Shown here piece after piece: positions 1 to 7,780 of a stretch of 14,223 nt of DNA. This DNA is from Bifidobacterium breve (GTDB lineage Bacteria > Bacteroidota > Bacteroidia > Chitinophagales > Chitinophagaceae): NCBI GenBank assembly GCA_943323935.2, contig CALPJR020000007.1, positions 1 to 14,223 of the forward strand, written 5' to 3'. Numbering within the stretch: position 1 is the stretch's first letter; every line of letters begins with the position of its first letter. Under the pieces are notes generated by a model that did not search any database, was not told the origin of the DNA, and saw only the letters and a list, made by a program, of their open reading frames with translations. The translations under genes were made by a program, and so were the position numbers.

Positions 1-1496
1 AAACAAGGTATCCAAAAGCAGGCGATCAAAATCCAACAGTAAAAATTGGATGGACTTCACCAGATGGCGGAAGCATTACATGGGCTGATTTTAATGAAGC
101 AGATGATCAATATTTTGGATGGCCAATTTGGAATCCAAATAACAATGCGATGTGGTTGAGCTGGATGGATCGTGGACAAAACAACCTTAAAATTTATGAG
201 TTGAATATGACCACAGGTGCAAAAAAGCCTGTGTACACAGAATACCAAAAAACATGGATCGATTTAGAAGACAGAAATGGTGGTAGGATTAATTTTATCC
301 CAAACAATAAAGGATACATCGCTCAAGCAGATGCGAGTGGATGGAATCAACTGTATATGTATGACATGGAAGGTAATTTACAATACCCTATCACGAATGG
401 TAAATTTACTATATTAGGTATTCGTCAAATTGATGAAAAAAACAAGACCATATATTTTACAGCAAGAGGTATTGAAAGTAGTGCAAGAATTGATTTATAC
501 TCGGTTGGATTTGATGGTAAAAATCAGAAAAGATTAACTGTTGGAGATTTTAACAATGCCCAAGTATATTTAGCGCCTGATGCAAAAAACTTTGTAACCC
601 TGTATAGCAATATACAAACACCAACTACAATGGCTTTAATCAACGCACAAAAGAAAACTGTAGAAGTGTTAGGTACTGCAACGCCATCTAATTTTGACGC
701 AACTAAATTGGCTAAAACAGAATTGATTCGTATTAAGAGTGCCGATGGTTTATTTGAATTACCAGCCTTGGTGACTTGGCCTAAAAATATGGATCCAAAT
801 AAAAAGTATCCATTGTTGGTGAGTATTTATGGTGGACCTAATGCAGGTACAGTGATGGACAGCTGGTCTTCTAATCCAACAAAAGAAGCATGGGCACAAG
901 AAGGATTAATTCAAGTGGCATTTGATCATAGAGCGAGTGGACATTTTGGAAAAGAGGGTGTCAACTATATGTACCGTGACTTGGGCCATTGGGAAATGGA
1001 AGATTATATGACCATGGCAAAATGGTTTATCGCTAATGGACAGGCAGATCCTACTAAAATTGCAATGACAGGATTTAGTTATGGTGGTTATATGAGTGCT
1101 TATGCATTGACTTATGGTGCATCTGTATTCACACATGCAATGGCAGGTGGTAGCGTAACGGCTTGGGAATTATATGATTCACATTATACAGAACGTTTTA
1201 TGGATACGCCAGCAGAGAATCCAGAAGGGTATAAGTCTAGCAATGTGATGACACATCTTAAAAATTTTAAAGGCGTATTACAGTTGGTACATGGCACAAT
1301 GGATGACAATGTGCATATGCAAAATTCTATTCAATTATTGAGTGCATTGCAAGAGCAAGGTAAACCAGTTGAATTCATGTTGTATCCAGGAGGCCGTCAT
1401 GGTTGGGGTGGTGCAAAAGGCAAACATTTTACCGATTTGAAAAATCAATTTATTTACAAACACTTATTGGAAAAGGCGATGCCTGCTTCAAAATAA
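1..1496 (+). CDS. S9 family (DPP IV-like) serine peptidase, 3' part
   Basis: This is the C-terminal 497 residues of a dipeptidyl-peptidase IV-like S9 peptidase, read in the frame whose first full codon is at base 3. The frame is open to the window edge and the first residues (RYPKAG, then NPTVK) match the mid-propeller region of DPP IV proteins, so the gene starts upstream; the first internal ATG (150) is not the start. The N-terminal part seen here is beta-propeller; the alpha/beta hydrolase domain begins around residue 240. The catalytic triad is visible: Ser359 in GFSYGGY, Asp in DDNVH (residues 434-438), and His466 in GGRHGWGG. Family members cleave dipeptides, usually with proline at the second position, and in Bacteroidota are commonly periplasmic or outer-membrane-facing; the signal sequence and the Glu pair that binds the substrate N-terminus would lie outside this window. 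ruvB follows after 8 bases. The family call is firm, the exact specificity is not. Confidence 0.93.
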   Translation, partial: TRYPKAGDQNPTVKIGWTSPDGGSITWADFNEADDQYFGWPIWNPNNNAMWLSWMDRGQNNLKIYELNMTTGAKKPVYTEYQKTWIDLEDRNGGRINFIPNNKGYIAQADASGWNQLYMYDMEGNLQYPITNGKFTILGIRQIDEKNKTIYFTARGIESSARIDLYSVGFDGKNQKRLTVGDFNNAQVYLAPDAKNFVTLYSNIQTPTTMALINAQKKTVEVLGTATPSNFDATKLAKTELIRIKSADGLFELPALVTWPKNMDPNKKYPLLVSIYGGPNAGTVMDSWSSNPTKEAWAQEGLIQVAFDHRASGHFGKEGVNYMYRDLGHWEMEDYMTMAKWFIANGQADPTKIAMTGFSYGGYMSAYALTYGASVFTHAMAGGSVTAWELYDSHYTERFMDTPAENPEGYKSSNVMTHLKNFKGVLQLVHGTMDDNVHMQNSIQLLSALQEQGKPVEFMLYPGGRHGWGGAKGKHFTDLKNQFIYKHLLEKAMPASK

Positions 1497-1504
1497 TTTC
1501 AAAA

Positions 1505-2542
1505 ATGTCAAACCCAAACTTGGATAGGCCATTTCAAAATATACCAATTCAGGACAGAGAATTTGAGAATACCATTCGTCCTGCTGCCATGGATGCTTTT
1601 GCCGGTCAGCCACAGTTAATTGAAAATATTAGCATTTTCATTAAAGCTGCAAAGTTGAGGGGAGAGGCATTAGATCATATTTTATTTCATGGACCTCCAG
1701 GTTTAGGTAAAACGACATTAAGCAGAATTGTTGCCAATGAAATGGGTGTGCAGATTAAAGAAACCTCAGGTCCTGTCATTGAAAAGCCAAGTGACTTGGC
1801 TGGTTTATTGACTAGCTTAGAACCGAATGATGTATTATTTATTGACGAGATTCATCGATTAAGTACCGTGGTAGAAGAGTATTTATATGCAGCCATGGAA
1901 GATTATAAGATTGATATTTTAATTGATAGTGGTCCCAATGCAAGATCAGTACAAATTAATTTAAATCCATTCACCTTGGTGGGTGCCACTACTAGAAGTG
2001 GATTATTGACAGCACCATTGTTATCCCGTTTTGGGATTAAATCAAGATTGGAGTATTATCCAGCACCAGTCTTGCAAAAAATTATTGAAAGAAGTGCAGG
2101 TATTTTAGAAGTAAAAGTAGATTCAAGTGCTGCTGGTGAGATTGCGAGAAGGAGTAGGGGGACACCAAGAATTGCCAATGGTTTATTAAGAAGGGTAAGG
2201 GATTTTGCGCAAGTCTTAAACGACGGCATTGTTGATTTAGGTATCACACAACACGCACTAAAAGCATTGAATGTAGACGAGCATGGCTTGGATGAAATGG
2301 ACAATCGCATTTTGCTTGCTATTATAGAAAAATTCAAAGGTGGTCCTGTTGGGATTTCCACTATTGCAACTGCAGTAGGTGAGGAGTCGGGCACCATCGA
2401 AGAAGTGTATGAGCCATTCTTAATTCAAGAAGGATTCTTACAAAGAACACCTAGAGGTAGGGAAGTCACTTTTAAAGCTTACGAGCACCTTGGAAAGCAT
2501 AAAGGACAAGGCTTTGGTGATAATCCAGAACTATTCAGATAG
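1505..2542 (+). CDS. ruvB: Holliday junction branch migration DNA helicase RuvB
   Basis: RuvB is the hexameric AAA+ motor that, with RuvA, drives branch migration of Holliday junctions during recombination and repair. The 345-residue product is the usual family length. Walker A is GPPGLGKTT (residues 63-71), Walker B LFIDE (111-115), sensor 1 GATTRSG (160-166), the arginine finger lies in LLSRFGI (Arg175), sensor 2 in [13 protein letters not shown] (218-230), and the C-terminal winged helix covers about 265-335. I chose the ATG at 1505: the same frame stays open back to 1403, but that extension overlaps the peptidase gene and gives non-homologous residues, whereas [10 protein letters not shown] is a plausible start close to the conserved [15 protein letters not shown] block. 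No Shine-Dalgarno is present. The start lies 8 bases after the peptidase stop, so the two are probably co-transcribed, with no functional link implied. ruvA and ruvC are not in the window. Confidence 0.97.
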   Translation: MSNPNLDRPFQNIPIQDREFENTIRPAAMDAFAGQPQLIENISIFIKAAKLRGEALDHILFHGPPGLGKTTLSRIVANEMGVQIKETSGPVIEKPSDLAGLLTSLEPNDVLFIDEIHRLSTVVEEYLYAAMEDYKIDILIDSGPNARSVQINLNPFTLVGATTRSGLLTAPLLSRFGIKSRLEYYPAPVLQKIIERSAGILEVKVDSSAAGEIARRSRGTPRIANGLLRRVRDFAQVLNDGIVDLGITQHALKALNVDEHGLDEMDNRILLAIIEKFKGGPVGISTIATAVGEESGTIEEVYEPFLIQEGFLQRTPRGREVTFKAYEHLGKHKGQGFGDNPELFR

Positions 2543-2571
2543 GCAATAAAGCGTTCAATAAAAATTATTGC
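2543..2571. terminator. Inverted repeat in the ruvB / response-regulator convergent gap, possible bidirectional terminator
   Basis: A 7-base arm GCAATAA (2543-2549) is the exact reverse complement of TTATTGC (2565-2571). A second copy, CAATAA (2556-2561), can pair with the same right arm across a 3-base loop, so two alternative stems compete. The element fills the 22-base gap between the converging ruvB and response-regulator stop codons and overlaps the latter. A terminator role is inferred from position; the stems are A/T-rich and weak. Confidence 0.4.
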
Positions 2572-3263
2572 ACCACTAGTCTAAATCCATTTCCATGGAT
2601 ATTGACAATTTCAATGCTACTATCTTCTTTTAAATATTTTCTCAGCTTAGCAATGTACACGTCCATGCTTCTTCCATTGAAATAAGTATCACTGCCCCAT
2701 ATTTTTTTCAATGCTTTTTCTCTGGTCAATAAATCGTTCTTGTGTTCTGCAAGCATTTTTAATAACTCATTTTCTTTTGGAGAAAGTACTTGTGTGCCGT
2801 CTTTTATTTTTAATTCTCTCAATTTTGGATTGAAATGATAAGCACCTAATTCAAATTCAATATTGTCTGTGACCTTATGGTCTTCTTCGTTACGTTTGAT
2901 AATGGCTTTGATTTTATGCATCAACACATCACTATCAAATGGCTTAGTGATATAATCATCCGCACCAAGTCTGTAACCTTGAAGGATATCTTCTTTTAAT
3001 GTTTTCGCACTCAAAAAGAATAAAGGCACATCTGGATCAATATCTCTAATTTCTTCGGCCAATGTAAAACCATCCACGTTTGGCATCATGACGTCTAATA
3101 AACAAAGGTCAAATTTCTCACGTTGAAAAGCACCAAGGCCTAATCTACCATCTCTTTCAAGGGTGACATCATAATCATTTAGTTCTAAAAAGTTTTTTAA
3201 AACTAAACCTAAGTTGCTATCGTCTTCGCATAAAAGGATTTTATACTTCTTCTTGTCTTCCAT
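2565..3263 (-). CDS. OmpR-type response regulator, RprY-like
   Basis: This is a two-domain response regulator of 232 residues: a receiver domain (about 7-123) and an OmpR/PhoB-type winged-helix DNA-binding domain (about 135-231). The receiver has the acidic pocket Glu13-Asp14-Asp15, phospho-acceptor Asp57 in CLLDVMMP, Ser85 in the FLSAK segment and Lys107 in ITKPF. The DNA-binding half shows LSPKENELLKML, TREKALKKIWG, the recognition-helix region SMDVYIAKLRKYL and the wing GNGFRLV. Overall it resembles RprY of Bacteroidota, but orthology is not proven. I start it at ATG 3263; an in-frame ATG at 3290 adds only nine poorly conserved residues and lies in an inverted repeat. No histidine kinase is adjacent, so the partner must be encoded elsewhere. 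It lies 80 bases downstream of recQ on the same strand, a gap large enough for its own promoter, though I see no clear TAnnTTTG element. Confidence 0.93.
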   Translation of the reverse strand: MEDKKKYKILLCEDDSNLGLVLKNFLELNDYDVTLERDGRLGLGAFQREKFDLCLLDVMMPNVDGFTLAEEIRDIDPDVPLFFLSAKTLKEDILQGYRLGADDYITKPFDSDVLMHKIKAIIKRNEEDHKVTDNIEFELGAYHFNPKLRELKIKDGTQVLSPKENELLKMLAEHKNDLLTREKALKKIWGSDTYFNGRSMDVYIAKLRKYLKEDSSIEIVNIHGNGFRLVVQ

Positions 3264-3283
3264 AATTGAATACTTTGTGTAAA

Positions 3284-3322
3284 GGAACACATTTTATTTT
3301 TTAAACTATAAAATGGGATTCC
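3284..3322. repeat. Inverted repeat between recQ and the response regulator
   Basis: CATTTTAT (3290-3297) and ATAAAATG (3308-3315) are perfect 8-base reverse complements around a 10-base spacer. They are flanked by an outer GGAA (3284-3287) and TTCC (3319-3322), which extend the stem after a small asymmetric internal loop. The element occupies half of the 80-base gap after recQ and ends 21 bases before the chosen response-regulator ATG. It could be a recQ terminator, a leader structure, or an operator; the sequence alone does not decide. Confidence 0.5.
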
Positions 3323-3343
3323 AATCTTTTGTTAAAAATATAC

Positions 3344-5056
3344 CTAATGCTTATTAGTGATACAAAGGTCGCATATTCCACAGTTTTTTGGTGCTTTTTC
3401 ACCAAAATATTTAGCAAGAAATACGTTTCTGCATGTCACTAATCTGTTGCCTATATAATCTCTCATTGCTTGAATTCGGTCCTCGAAAGCTAATTTTCTT
3501 GCTTGGTATTCGTCTAAATTAAGGGTCATGAATTCGGCTGATGCCCTGTTCCACTTAAATTGTACAATGGGTTGGTTGGCTTTTTGTTCCAAAGAAATCA
3601 TGCCATATTGGTGCAGTTGGTTTAATTGTAACTGCACAAATTCAATATCACGTTGCAATAATTTTGCAAGTACACCTTCATTGATATATTGAGGGCTGTC
3701 TAAAATACCTCCATAGGTCCTCAATAAGGTTTGTAAAACAAAACCTGTTTCTGGATATTGTTTTTCGAATAATTGAATGCTAATTCTATTTTCAATGACC
3801 TGCACTAGTGTGGGCTTAAAAGAACTAGGTGCAAATTTGACATGCCCCTCTTGTTCTATCCATTGCAATGCATTCCTTGCGATAATTTTGTCCCATTTAA
3901 ATTGAATACAAAAAGACTCAAAGTCAAAAAGAAATTGCTGTAGTTCACCCATGCCTACGGGTAATTGTACAAAATCTGCAAGGTCTTGAAATACCTTTTT
4001 AATCACCGCCACTGGAGGTATCTTTTTTTCTTGTAACTGATTCCAATAGTCTAGGTCATTTTGTTGGTAGAGTAAAATTGCTTTTGCTGGTAATCCATCT
4101 CTTCCCGCCCTGCCTGCTTCTTGATAATATTGTTCAATGCTTCCAGGAATATCAAAGTGAATGACAGCACGCACATTGGTTTTATTGATGCCCATCCCAA
4201 ACGCACTGGTAGAAATGATTACCTGAGTGTTGTCTTGCATCCAATCCTCCTGCACTTTCTTGCGTTCATGCAATTCCATACCCGCATGGTATCCAGCCAC
4301 ATTAAAACCATAACTACTTAACATGCTAGTGAGTTGGGCCACATTGTTTCTTGTATTGCAATAGATGATCACTGATCCAGTAAGTTCTTTTAGCAAATTC
4401 TTTAATACAAATAATTTAACTGTTTCTTTTTTGACTTGATAACTTAGGTTGGGCCTTAAAAATTCGTCTGTAATTAAATTAGCATCCTGCACACCCAATT
4501 GCACCAACATGTCTTTTTGCACCAAGGGAATTGCAGAAGCCGTCATAGCTAAAATGGGAATTGTAGGAAAAGTCTTTTTTATAAAATCCAACTTGCGATA
4601 GCTTGGTCTAAAATCATAACCCCATTGTGAAATACAATGCGCTTCATCAATAGCAAATAATTGAATTGGTAGCCCGCTTAGTAAAGTTTGAAAATGTTTT
4701 TGTGCTAATTTTTCTGGAGAACAATAAATGAATTGGTATTTTTTGGCTTCAATCTCCTTAAACACAATCGACTCCTCATACGCACTTAATTGACTCCCTA
4801 ATAAAACAGCCTTTAAATTTTTTGAGACTAAGTCTTTCACTTGGTCTTGCATCAGTGCAATTAAAGGGCTAATCACAATACAGATGCCTCTTTGGTAAAT
4901 GGTCGGTACTTGAAAGCAGATAGACTTGCCTGCACCGGTTGGCAATAATGCAAGCGTGTCTTTACCGGCAAGGATGGATTCGATCACAGCTAATTGCTGC
5001 GGCCTAAACCCATCATAGTTCCAATGCTTTTTTAATATATCAACTAATATTTCCAA
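3344..5056 (-). CDS. recQ: RecQ-family ATP-dependent DNA helicase, TTG start
   Basis: This is a superfamily 2 3'-5' DNA helicase of the RecQ family, 570 residues. Visible motifs: motif 0 FRPQQ (17-21), Walker A PTGAGKS (39-45), DEAH box (137-140) followed by the aromatic-rich CISQWGYDFRPSY, motif III MTASA (171-175), motif V around SAFGMGI (284-290) and motif VI QEAGRAGRDG (312-321). The zinc-binding cysteines Cys542, Cys559, Cys562 and Cys565 sit at the extreme C-terminus, after about 200 residues of winged-helix-like sequence; in E. coli RecQ the zinc module directly follows the helicase core and precedes the winged helix. No HRDC domain is present. I recall this layout from Bacteroidota RecQ-type proteins. 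The start is TTG at 5056, immediately preceded by an in-frame TGA, and no ATG lies between it and the conserved KKHWNYDGFRP block. It sits 46 bases downstream of the P-type ATPase gene on the same strand. Assignment as the main RecQ rather than a paralogue is uncertain. Confidence 0.93.
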   Translation of the reverse strand: MEILVDILKKHWNYDGFRPQQLAVIESILAGKDTLALLPTGAGKSICFQVPTIYQRGICIVISPLIALMQDQVKDLVSKNLKAVLLGSQLSAYEESIVFKEIEAKKYQFIYCSPEKLAQKHFQTLLSGLPIQLFAIDEAHCISQWGYDFRPSYRKLDFIKKTFPTIPILAMTASAIPLVQKDMLVQLGVQDANLITDEFLRPNLSYQVKKETVKLFVLKNLLKELTGSVIIYCNTRNNVAQLTSMLSSYGFNVAGYHAGMELHERKKVQEDWMQDNTQVIISTSAFGMGINKTNVRAVIHFDIPGSIEQYYQEAGRAGRDGLPAKAILLYQQNDLDYWNQLQEKKIPPVAVIKKVFQDLADFVQLPVGMGELQQFLFDFESFCIQFKWDKIIARNALQWIEQEGHVKFAPSSFKPTLVQVIENRISIQLFEKQYPETGFVLQTLLRTYGGILDSPQYINEGVLAKLLQRDIEFVQLQLNQLHQYGMISLEQKANQPIVQFKWNRASAEFMTLNLDEYQARKLAFEDRIQAMRDYIGNRLVTCRNVFLAKYFGEKAPKNCGICDLCITNKH

Positions 5057-5102
5057 TCAATGATATAATTAATGAATAATCTATTTAATTTATTCTTTTA
5101 TT

Positions 5103-7241
5103 CTATTTTGTCAAATTCTTTTTAAATAACCTCAGTGAATTCAAGGCCAAGACGACATCACTTAGTGCCATGATCATGGCGCCATAGGTTGGCCCCCATG
5201 TGCCCAAAAAACCTAATGCCGCCACAGGGATCGCAATGATATTATAAGAAAATGCCCAGGCTAAATTTTCTTTAATGGTTTCGTATGTTTTCCTTCCTAA
5301 TACCAGGGACATAGGCAGGTTCTTCAATCCATTATTCATTAAGACCACTTGGGCACTTTGAATGGCGATATGCGAGGCATTGCTTAATGAAATACCAATC
5401 GTGGCTTTTGCCAATGCTGGCGCATCATTGATGCCATCGCCTACCATTGCAGTAGGTGCAATTTTAATTAAAGCATCCAATGTAGCTAATTTTTCTGAAG
5501 GACTTTGTTCTGCAATAATTTTTTGAATGCCCAAAGCGGCTCCCACTAGTTTACATTTTGATGCCCTATCGCCACTTAGTAAAATGGTGCTGATGCCTTG
5601 ACGGTGTAAATGATCAATGACTTCTTTTGCTTCTGGTCTAATTTGATCTGCCACATCGATCCATCCAATCAATTGATTGTTCTTTTGAATATAGATATTA
5701 TGGCCATCTTCTGTTGTCTTGTCATTCAATGTTTTAAAAGAGCCTGCCCAATAAGAATTTCCTTCTTTATCTGTGGCTTGAATCCCCATCCCTTTTACTT
5801 CTTCTATTTGTGCCCATTGCATCCCTTCTTTTGTTGTCCATGTTGTTTTAATACAATTGGCAATGGGATGATTGGAATATTTTTCTAAAGAGTAGGCGAG
5901 TATTTTAAATGCGTCTTCTGACATTGGAGCATGCTTATTTTGTACAATATGAAAACCACTAAGCTCAAATTGACCAGTTGTTAATGTACCTGTTTTATCA
6001 AAAACAACTTGCTTGATGTCTTTAAAAGTTTCTAAACTTTTTGCATTTTTAAATAAGACCCCATTACGGGCACCTCTGCCAAGTCCTACTGCTATTGCAG
6101 CGGGCGTCGCTAAACCCATGGCACAAGGACAAGAAATCACCAATACAGCAATAGATCTTAACATGCTTTCACTAAATCCAATATTGGTTAAAAAGTAATT
6201 TCCCATTAAAGTAAGCAAAGCAATCCCCAATACCAAGGGTACAAAAATGGCACTAATCTTATCTGCTAAAATTTGCACAGGGGGCTTTTCGCCTTGTGCA
6301 GCTTTCACCATTTTTAAAATATTTGCCAATACAGTTTGATCACCAACCGCAGTGACATAGGCTTTAATGGTTCCATTTTCGATCGTGCTGCCTCCCAATA
6401 AAATATCCTTCATGGCACGATGCACTGGGATGCTTTCTCCAGTGACAATGGCTTCATTGACTTCTGCTTCACCGGATAAAATTTTACAATCCATCGGTAC
6501 AGTTTCCCCAGAATTAATCAATAAAATATCACCCACTTTTAAGGTGTCAGCAGCTACGTTAAAAATAATTTCTTTATGATGTTCATCAAAGACAATCATA
6601 TTGGCCATCACTTTCTGCGCTTTCACTAAATCCTTTAAAGCTCTTTGGGTAGAAGCAATAGAAGCGTCTTCTAAATAATTACCAAAGAATACAAAGGTTA
6701 AAATAGTAGCCGTTGTTTCGTAATACGCAAACTGCGCACCTTGTCCTATGATCGTGCCATATAAACTATAACCAAAAGAAGCCATCGCACCAATGGAGAC
6801 CAATACATTCATATTGGGAATGCCATGCAGTAAACTATTGAATGCGCTTTTTCCAAAGTAGTTCATGCCTACAATAAAAACAGGTAATGTCAATGCCAGT
6901 TGCACATATGGATTCATTAACCAATGAATATGCATGCCAGGTATCATATGCAAAAGGAGTGGAATAGTAAAGATCAGAGAGAAGATCGCACGCTCTTTAT
7001 TATTGTCCAACCATTTTTTACTTGCTGCTTCTGTGTCTTGCCCCCTGACTTTATAGCCCAGTCCTTGAATGCCTTTCATTAAACTGGTTTTCTGACTGGT
7101 ATCTGCCAATTCAAATTGCACTTCGCCTTCCATGAAGTTCACTTTAGGTTCATGGATGCCTTGGCTACTAAGGTATTTGTGAATGGATAACGCACAATTG
7201 GTACAGCTCATACCATCGACCTTCCATTGAATGTTTTCCAT
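5103..7241 (-). CDS. copA: Heavy-metal (Cu(I)-type) P1B ATPase
   Basis: This 712-residue inner-membrane ATPase should export Cu(I), or load it into cuproproteins. The N-terminal heavy-metal domain has the M-x-C-x-x-C site (Met11, Cys13, Cys16). A hydrophobic block (about 84-190) supplies the first four membrane helices, followed by actuator motif TGES (267-270), helices 5-6 with the CPC site (371-373), phosphorylation motif DKTGT (Asp415), the HP dipeptide of the nucleotide domain (458-459), hinge GDGINDAP (601-608), and helices 7-8. Helix 7 carries N-x6-YN-x4-P (Asn659, Tyr666-Asn667, Pro672), the P1B-1 copper signature. Helix 8 reads MALSD (691-695), where the usual signature is M-x-x-S-S, so the second serine is Asp. 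There is one metal-binding domain only, and no adjacent copper chaperone or copper-responsive repressor. It is transcribed divergently from tsaE across 69 bases. Copper is the best guess; the helix 8 difference leaves a little doubt. Confidence 0.94.
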   Translation of the reverse strand: MENIQWKVDGMSCTNCALSIHKYLSSQGIHEPKVNFMEGEVQFELADTSQKTSLMKGIQGLGYKVRGQDTEAASKKWLDNNKERAIFSLIFTIPLLLHMIPGMHIHWLMNPYVQLALTLPVFIVGMNYFGKSAFNSLLHGIPNMNVLVSIGAMASFGYSLYGTIIGQGAQFAYYETTATILTFVFFGNYLEDASIASTQRALKDLVKAQKVMANMIVFDEHHKEIIFNVAADTLKVGDILLINSGETVPMDCKILSGEAEVNEAIVTGESIPVHRAMKDILLGGSTIENGTIKAYVTAVGDQTVLANILKMVKAAQGEKPPVQILADKISAIFVPLVLGIALLTLMGNYFLTNIGFSESMLRSIAVLVISCPCAMGLATPAAIAVGLGRGARNGVLFKNAKSLETFKDIKQVVFDKTGTLTTGQFELSGFHIVQNKHAPMSEDAFKILAYSLEKYSNHPIANCIKTTWTTKEGMQWAQIEEVKGMGIQATDKEGNSYWAGSFKTLNDKTTEDGHNIYIQKNNQLIGWIDVADQIRPEAKEVIDHLHRQGISTILLSGDRASKCKLVGAALGIQKIIAEQSPSEKLATLDALIKIAPTAMVGDGINDAPALAKATIGISLSNASHIAIQSAQVVLMNNGLKNLPMSLVLGRKTYETIKENLAWAFSYNIIAIPVAALGFLGTWGPTYGAMIMALSDVVLALNSLRLFKKNLTK

Positions 7242-7275
7242 GATGATGTATTTATCACATAAAGGTACGAAACCA

Positions 7276-7306
7276 TTTTAGGATTGTATTTGAAGCTTTA
7301 TATTTG
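7276..7306 (+). promoter_or_regulatory. Bacteroidota-type promoter of tsaE
   Basis: The -7 element TATATTTG (7299-7306) matches the consensus TAnnTTTG exactly, and TTTT (7276-7279) lies 19 bases upstream in the position of the -33 element TTTG. Only four bases separate the -7 element from the tsaE ATG at 7311, so transcription should begin at or next to the start codon. Confidence 0.6.
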
Positions 7307-7310
7307 CAAT

Positions 7311-7724
7311 ATGGACTTTATCTACACCCTTGATCAGACCAATGAAATTGCCGCTCAATTGCTGCAACAATATGCATCAAAACCTGTCTGGGTTTTTCAA
7401 GCACCGATGGGCGCTGGTAAGACAACCCTGATTGCAGCAATAGGAAAGGCGATGGGTATTCAAGCACCCATGTCTAGTCCCACATTTTCAATCATGAATG
7501 AATACCAAGTGCAGGGCAAACTGATTTACCATATGGATTGGTATCGATTAGAGAATGCCGCAGATGCAAGGCAGGCTGGGGTAGAAGCGGCATTGGACGA
7601 AGCTGATATGTCCTTGATAGAGTGGCCAGAAAAAGCACCTAACCTGGTGCCTGATAACGCAGTAGTGGTGCATATTGAAATACTTGACCCCAATCGGCGT
7701 AGAATTTATATCAACCATGTATAG
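7311..7724 (+). CDS. tsaE: tRNA t6A37 threonylcarbamoyltransferase complex ATPase TsaE
   Basis: TsaE is the small P-loop ATPase that works with TsaB and TsaD to place threonylcarbamoyl on A37 of ANN-decoding tRNAs in the cytoplasm. The 137-residue product has the expected size. The P-loop GAGKTT spans residues 34-39, the switch segment SSPTFSIMNEY covers 55-65, the family motif HMDWYRL (74-80) contains the conserved Asp76, and the C-terminal half contains IEWPEKAP (103-110). I chose ATG 7311 because MDFIYTLDQT fits the family start and an exact -7 element ends four bases upstream. An in-frame ATG at 7284 would put nine extra residues across that promoter and is rejected. tsaB and tsaD are not in the window. 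An 11-bp hairpin follows the stop codon. Confidence 0.95.
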   Translation: MDFIYTLDQTNEIAAQLLQQYASKPVWVFQAPMGAGKTTLIAAIGKAMGIQAPMSSPTFSIMNEYQVQGKLIYHMDWYRLENAADARQAGVEAALDEADMSLIEWPEKAPNLVPDNAVVVHIEILDPNRRRIYINHV

Positions 7725-7729
7725 GCTTC

Positions 7730-7757
7730 CATGGAATAGGGCTTTTCCTATTCTATG
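7730..7757 (+). terminator. Hairpin after tsaE, possible terminator
   Basis: The arm CATGGAATAGG (7730-7740) pairs with CCTATTCTATG (7747-7757) over 11 positions, ten Watson-Crick and one G-U, around the six-base loop GCTTTT. It begins five bases after the tsaE stop and overlaps the presumed -33 region of the next promoter. No U-run directly follows; the first T-rich tract is TATTTTTG eight bases on. A terminator role is likely from position but unproven. Confidence 0.5.
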
Positions 7758-7773
7758 ATCTCTGGTATTTTTG
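7743..7773 (+). promoter_or_regulatory. Bacteroidota-type promoter of alanine dehydrogenase
   Basis: TATTTTTG (7766-7773) matches the -7 consensus TAnnTTTG, with TTTT (7743-7746) 19 bases upstream, the same spacing as in front of tsaE. The first ATG (7781) is seven bases beyond the element. The -33 tract lies in the loop of the hairpin that follows tsaE. Confidence 0.6.
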
Positions 7774-7780
7774 TATCTTC

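Noticed and set aside
1403..1504. Upstream extension of the ruvB reading frame
   Set aside because: It overlaps the end of the peptidase gene in another frame and yields residues unlike RuvB; the ATG at 1505 fits family length and start.
5057..5102. AT-rich gap between copA and recQ with a GAATAA/TTATTC inverted repeat
   Set aside because: Six A/T-rich base pairs around a ten-base loop in an AT-rich gap is not distinguishable from chance; no clear promoter element seen.
7260..7267. TACCTTTA on the minus strand as a copA promoter element
   Set aside because: The last base departs from TAnnTTTG and no -33 tract lies at the right distance; too weak to annotate.
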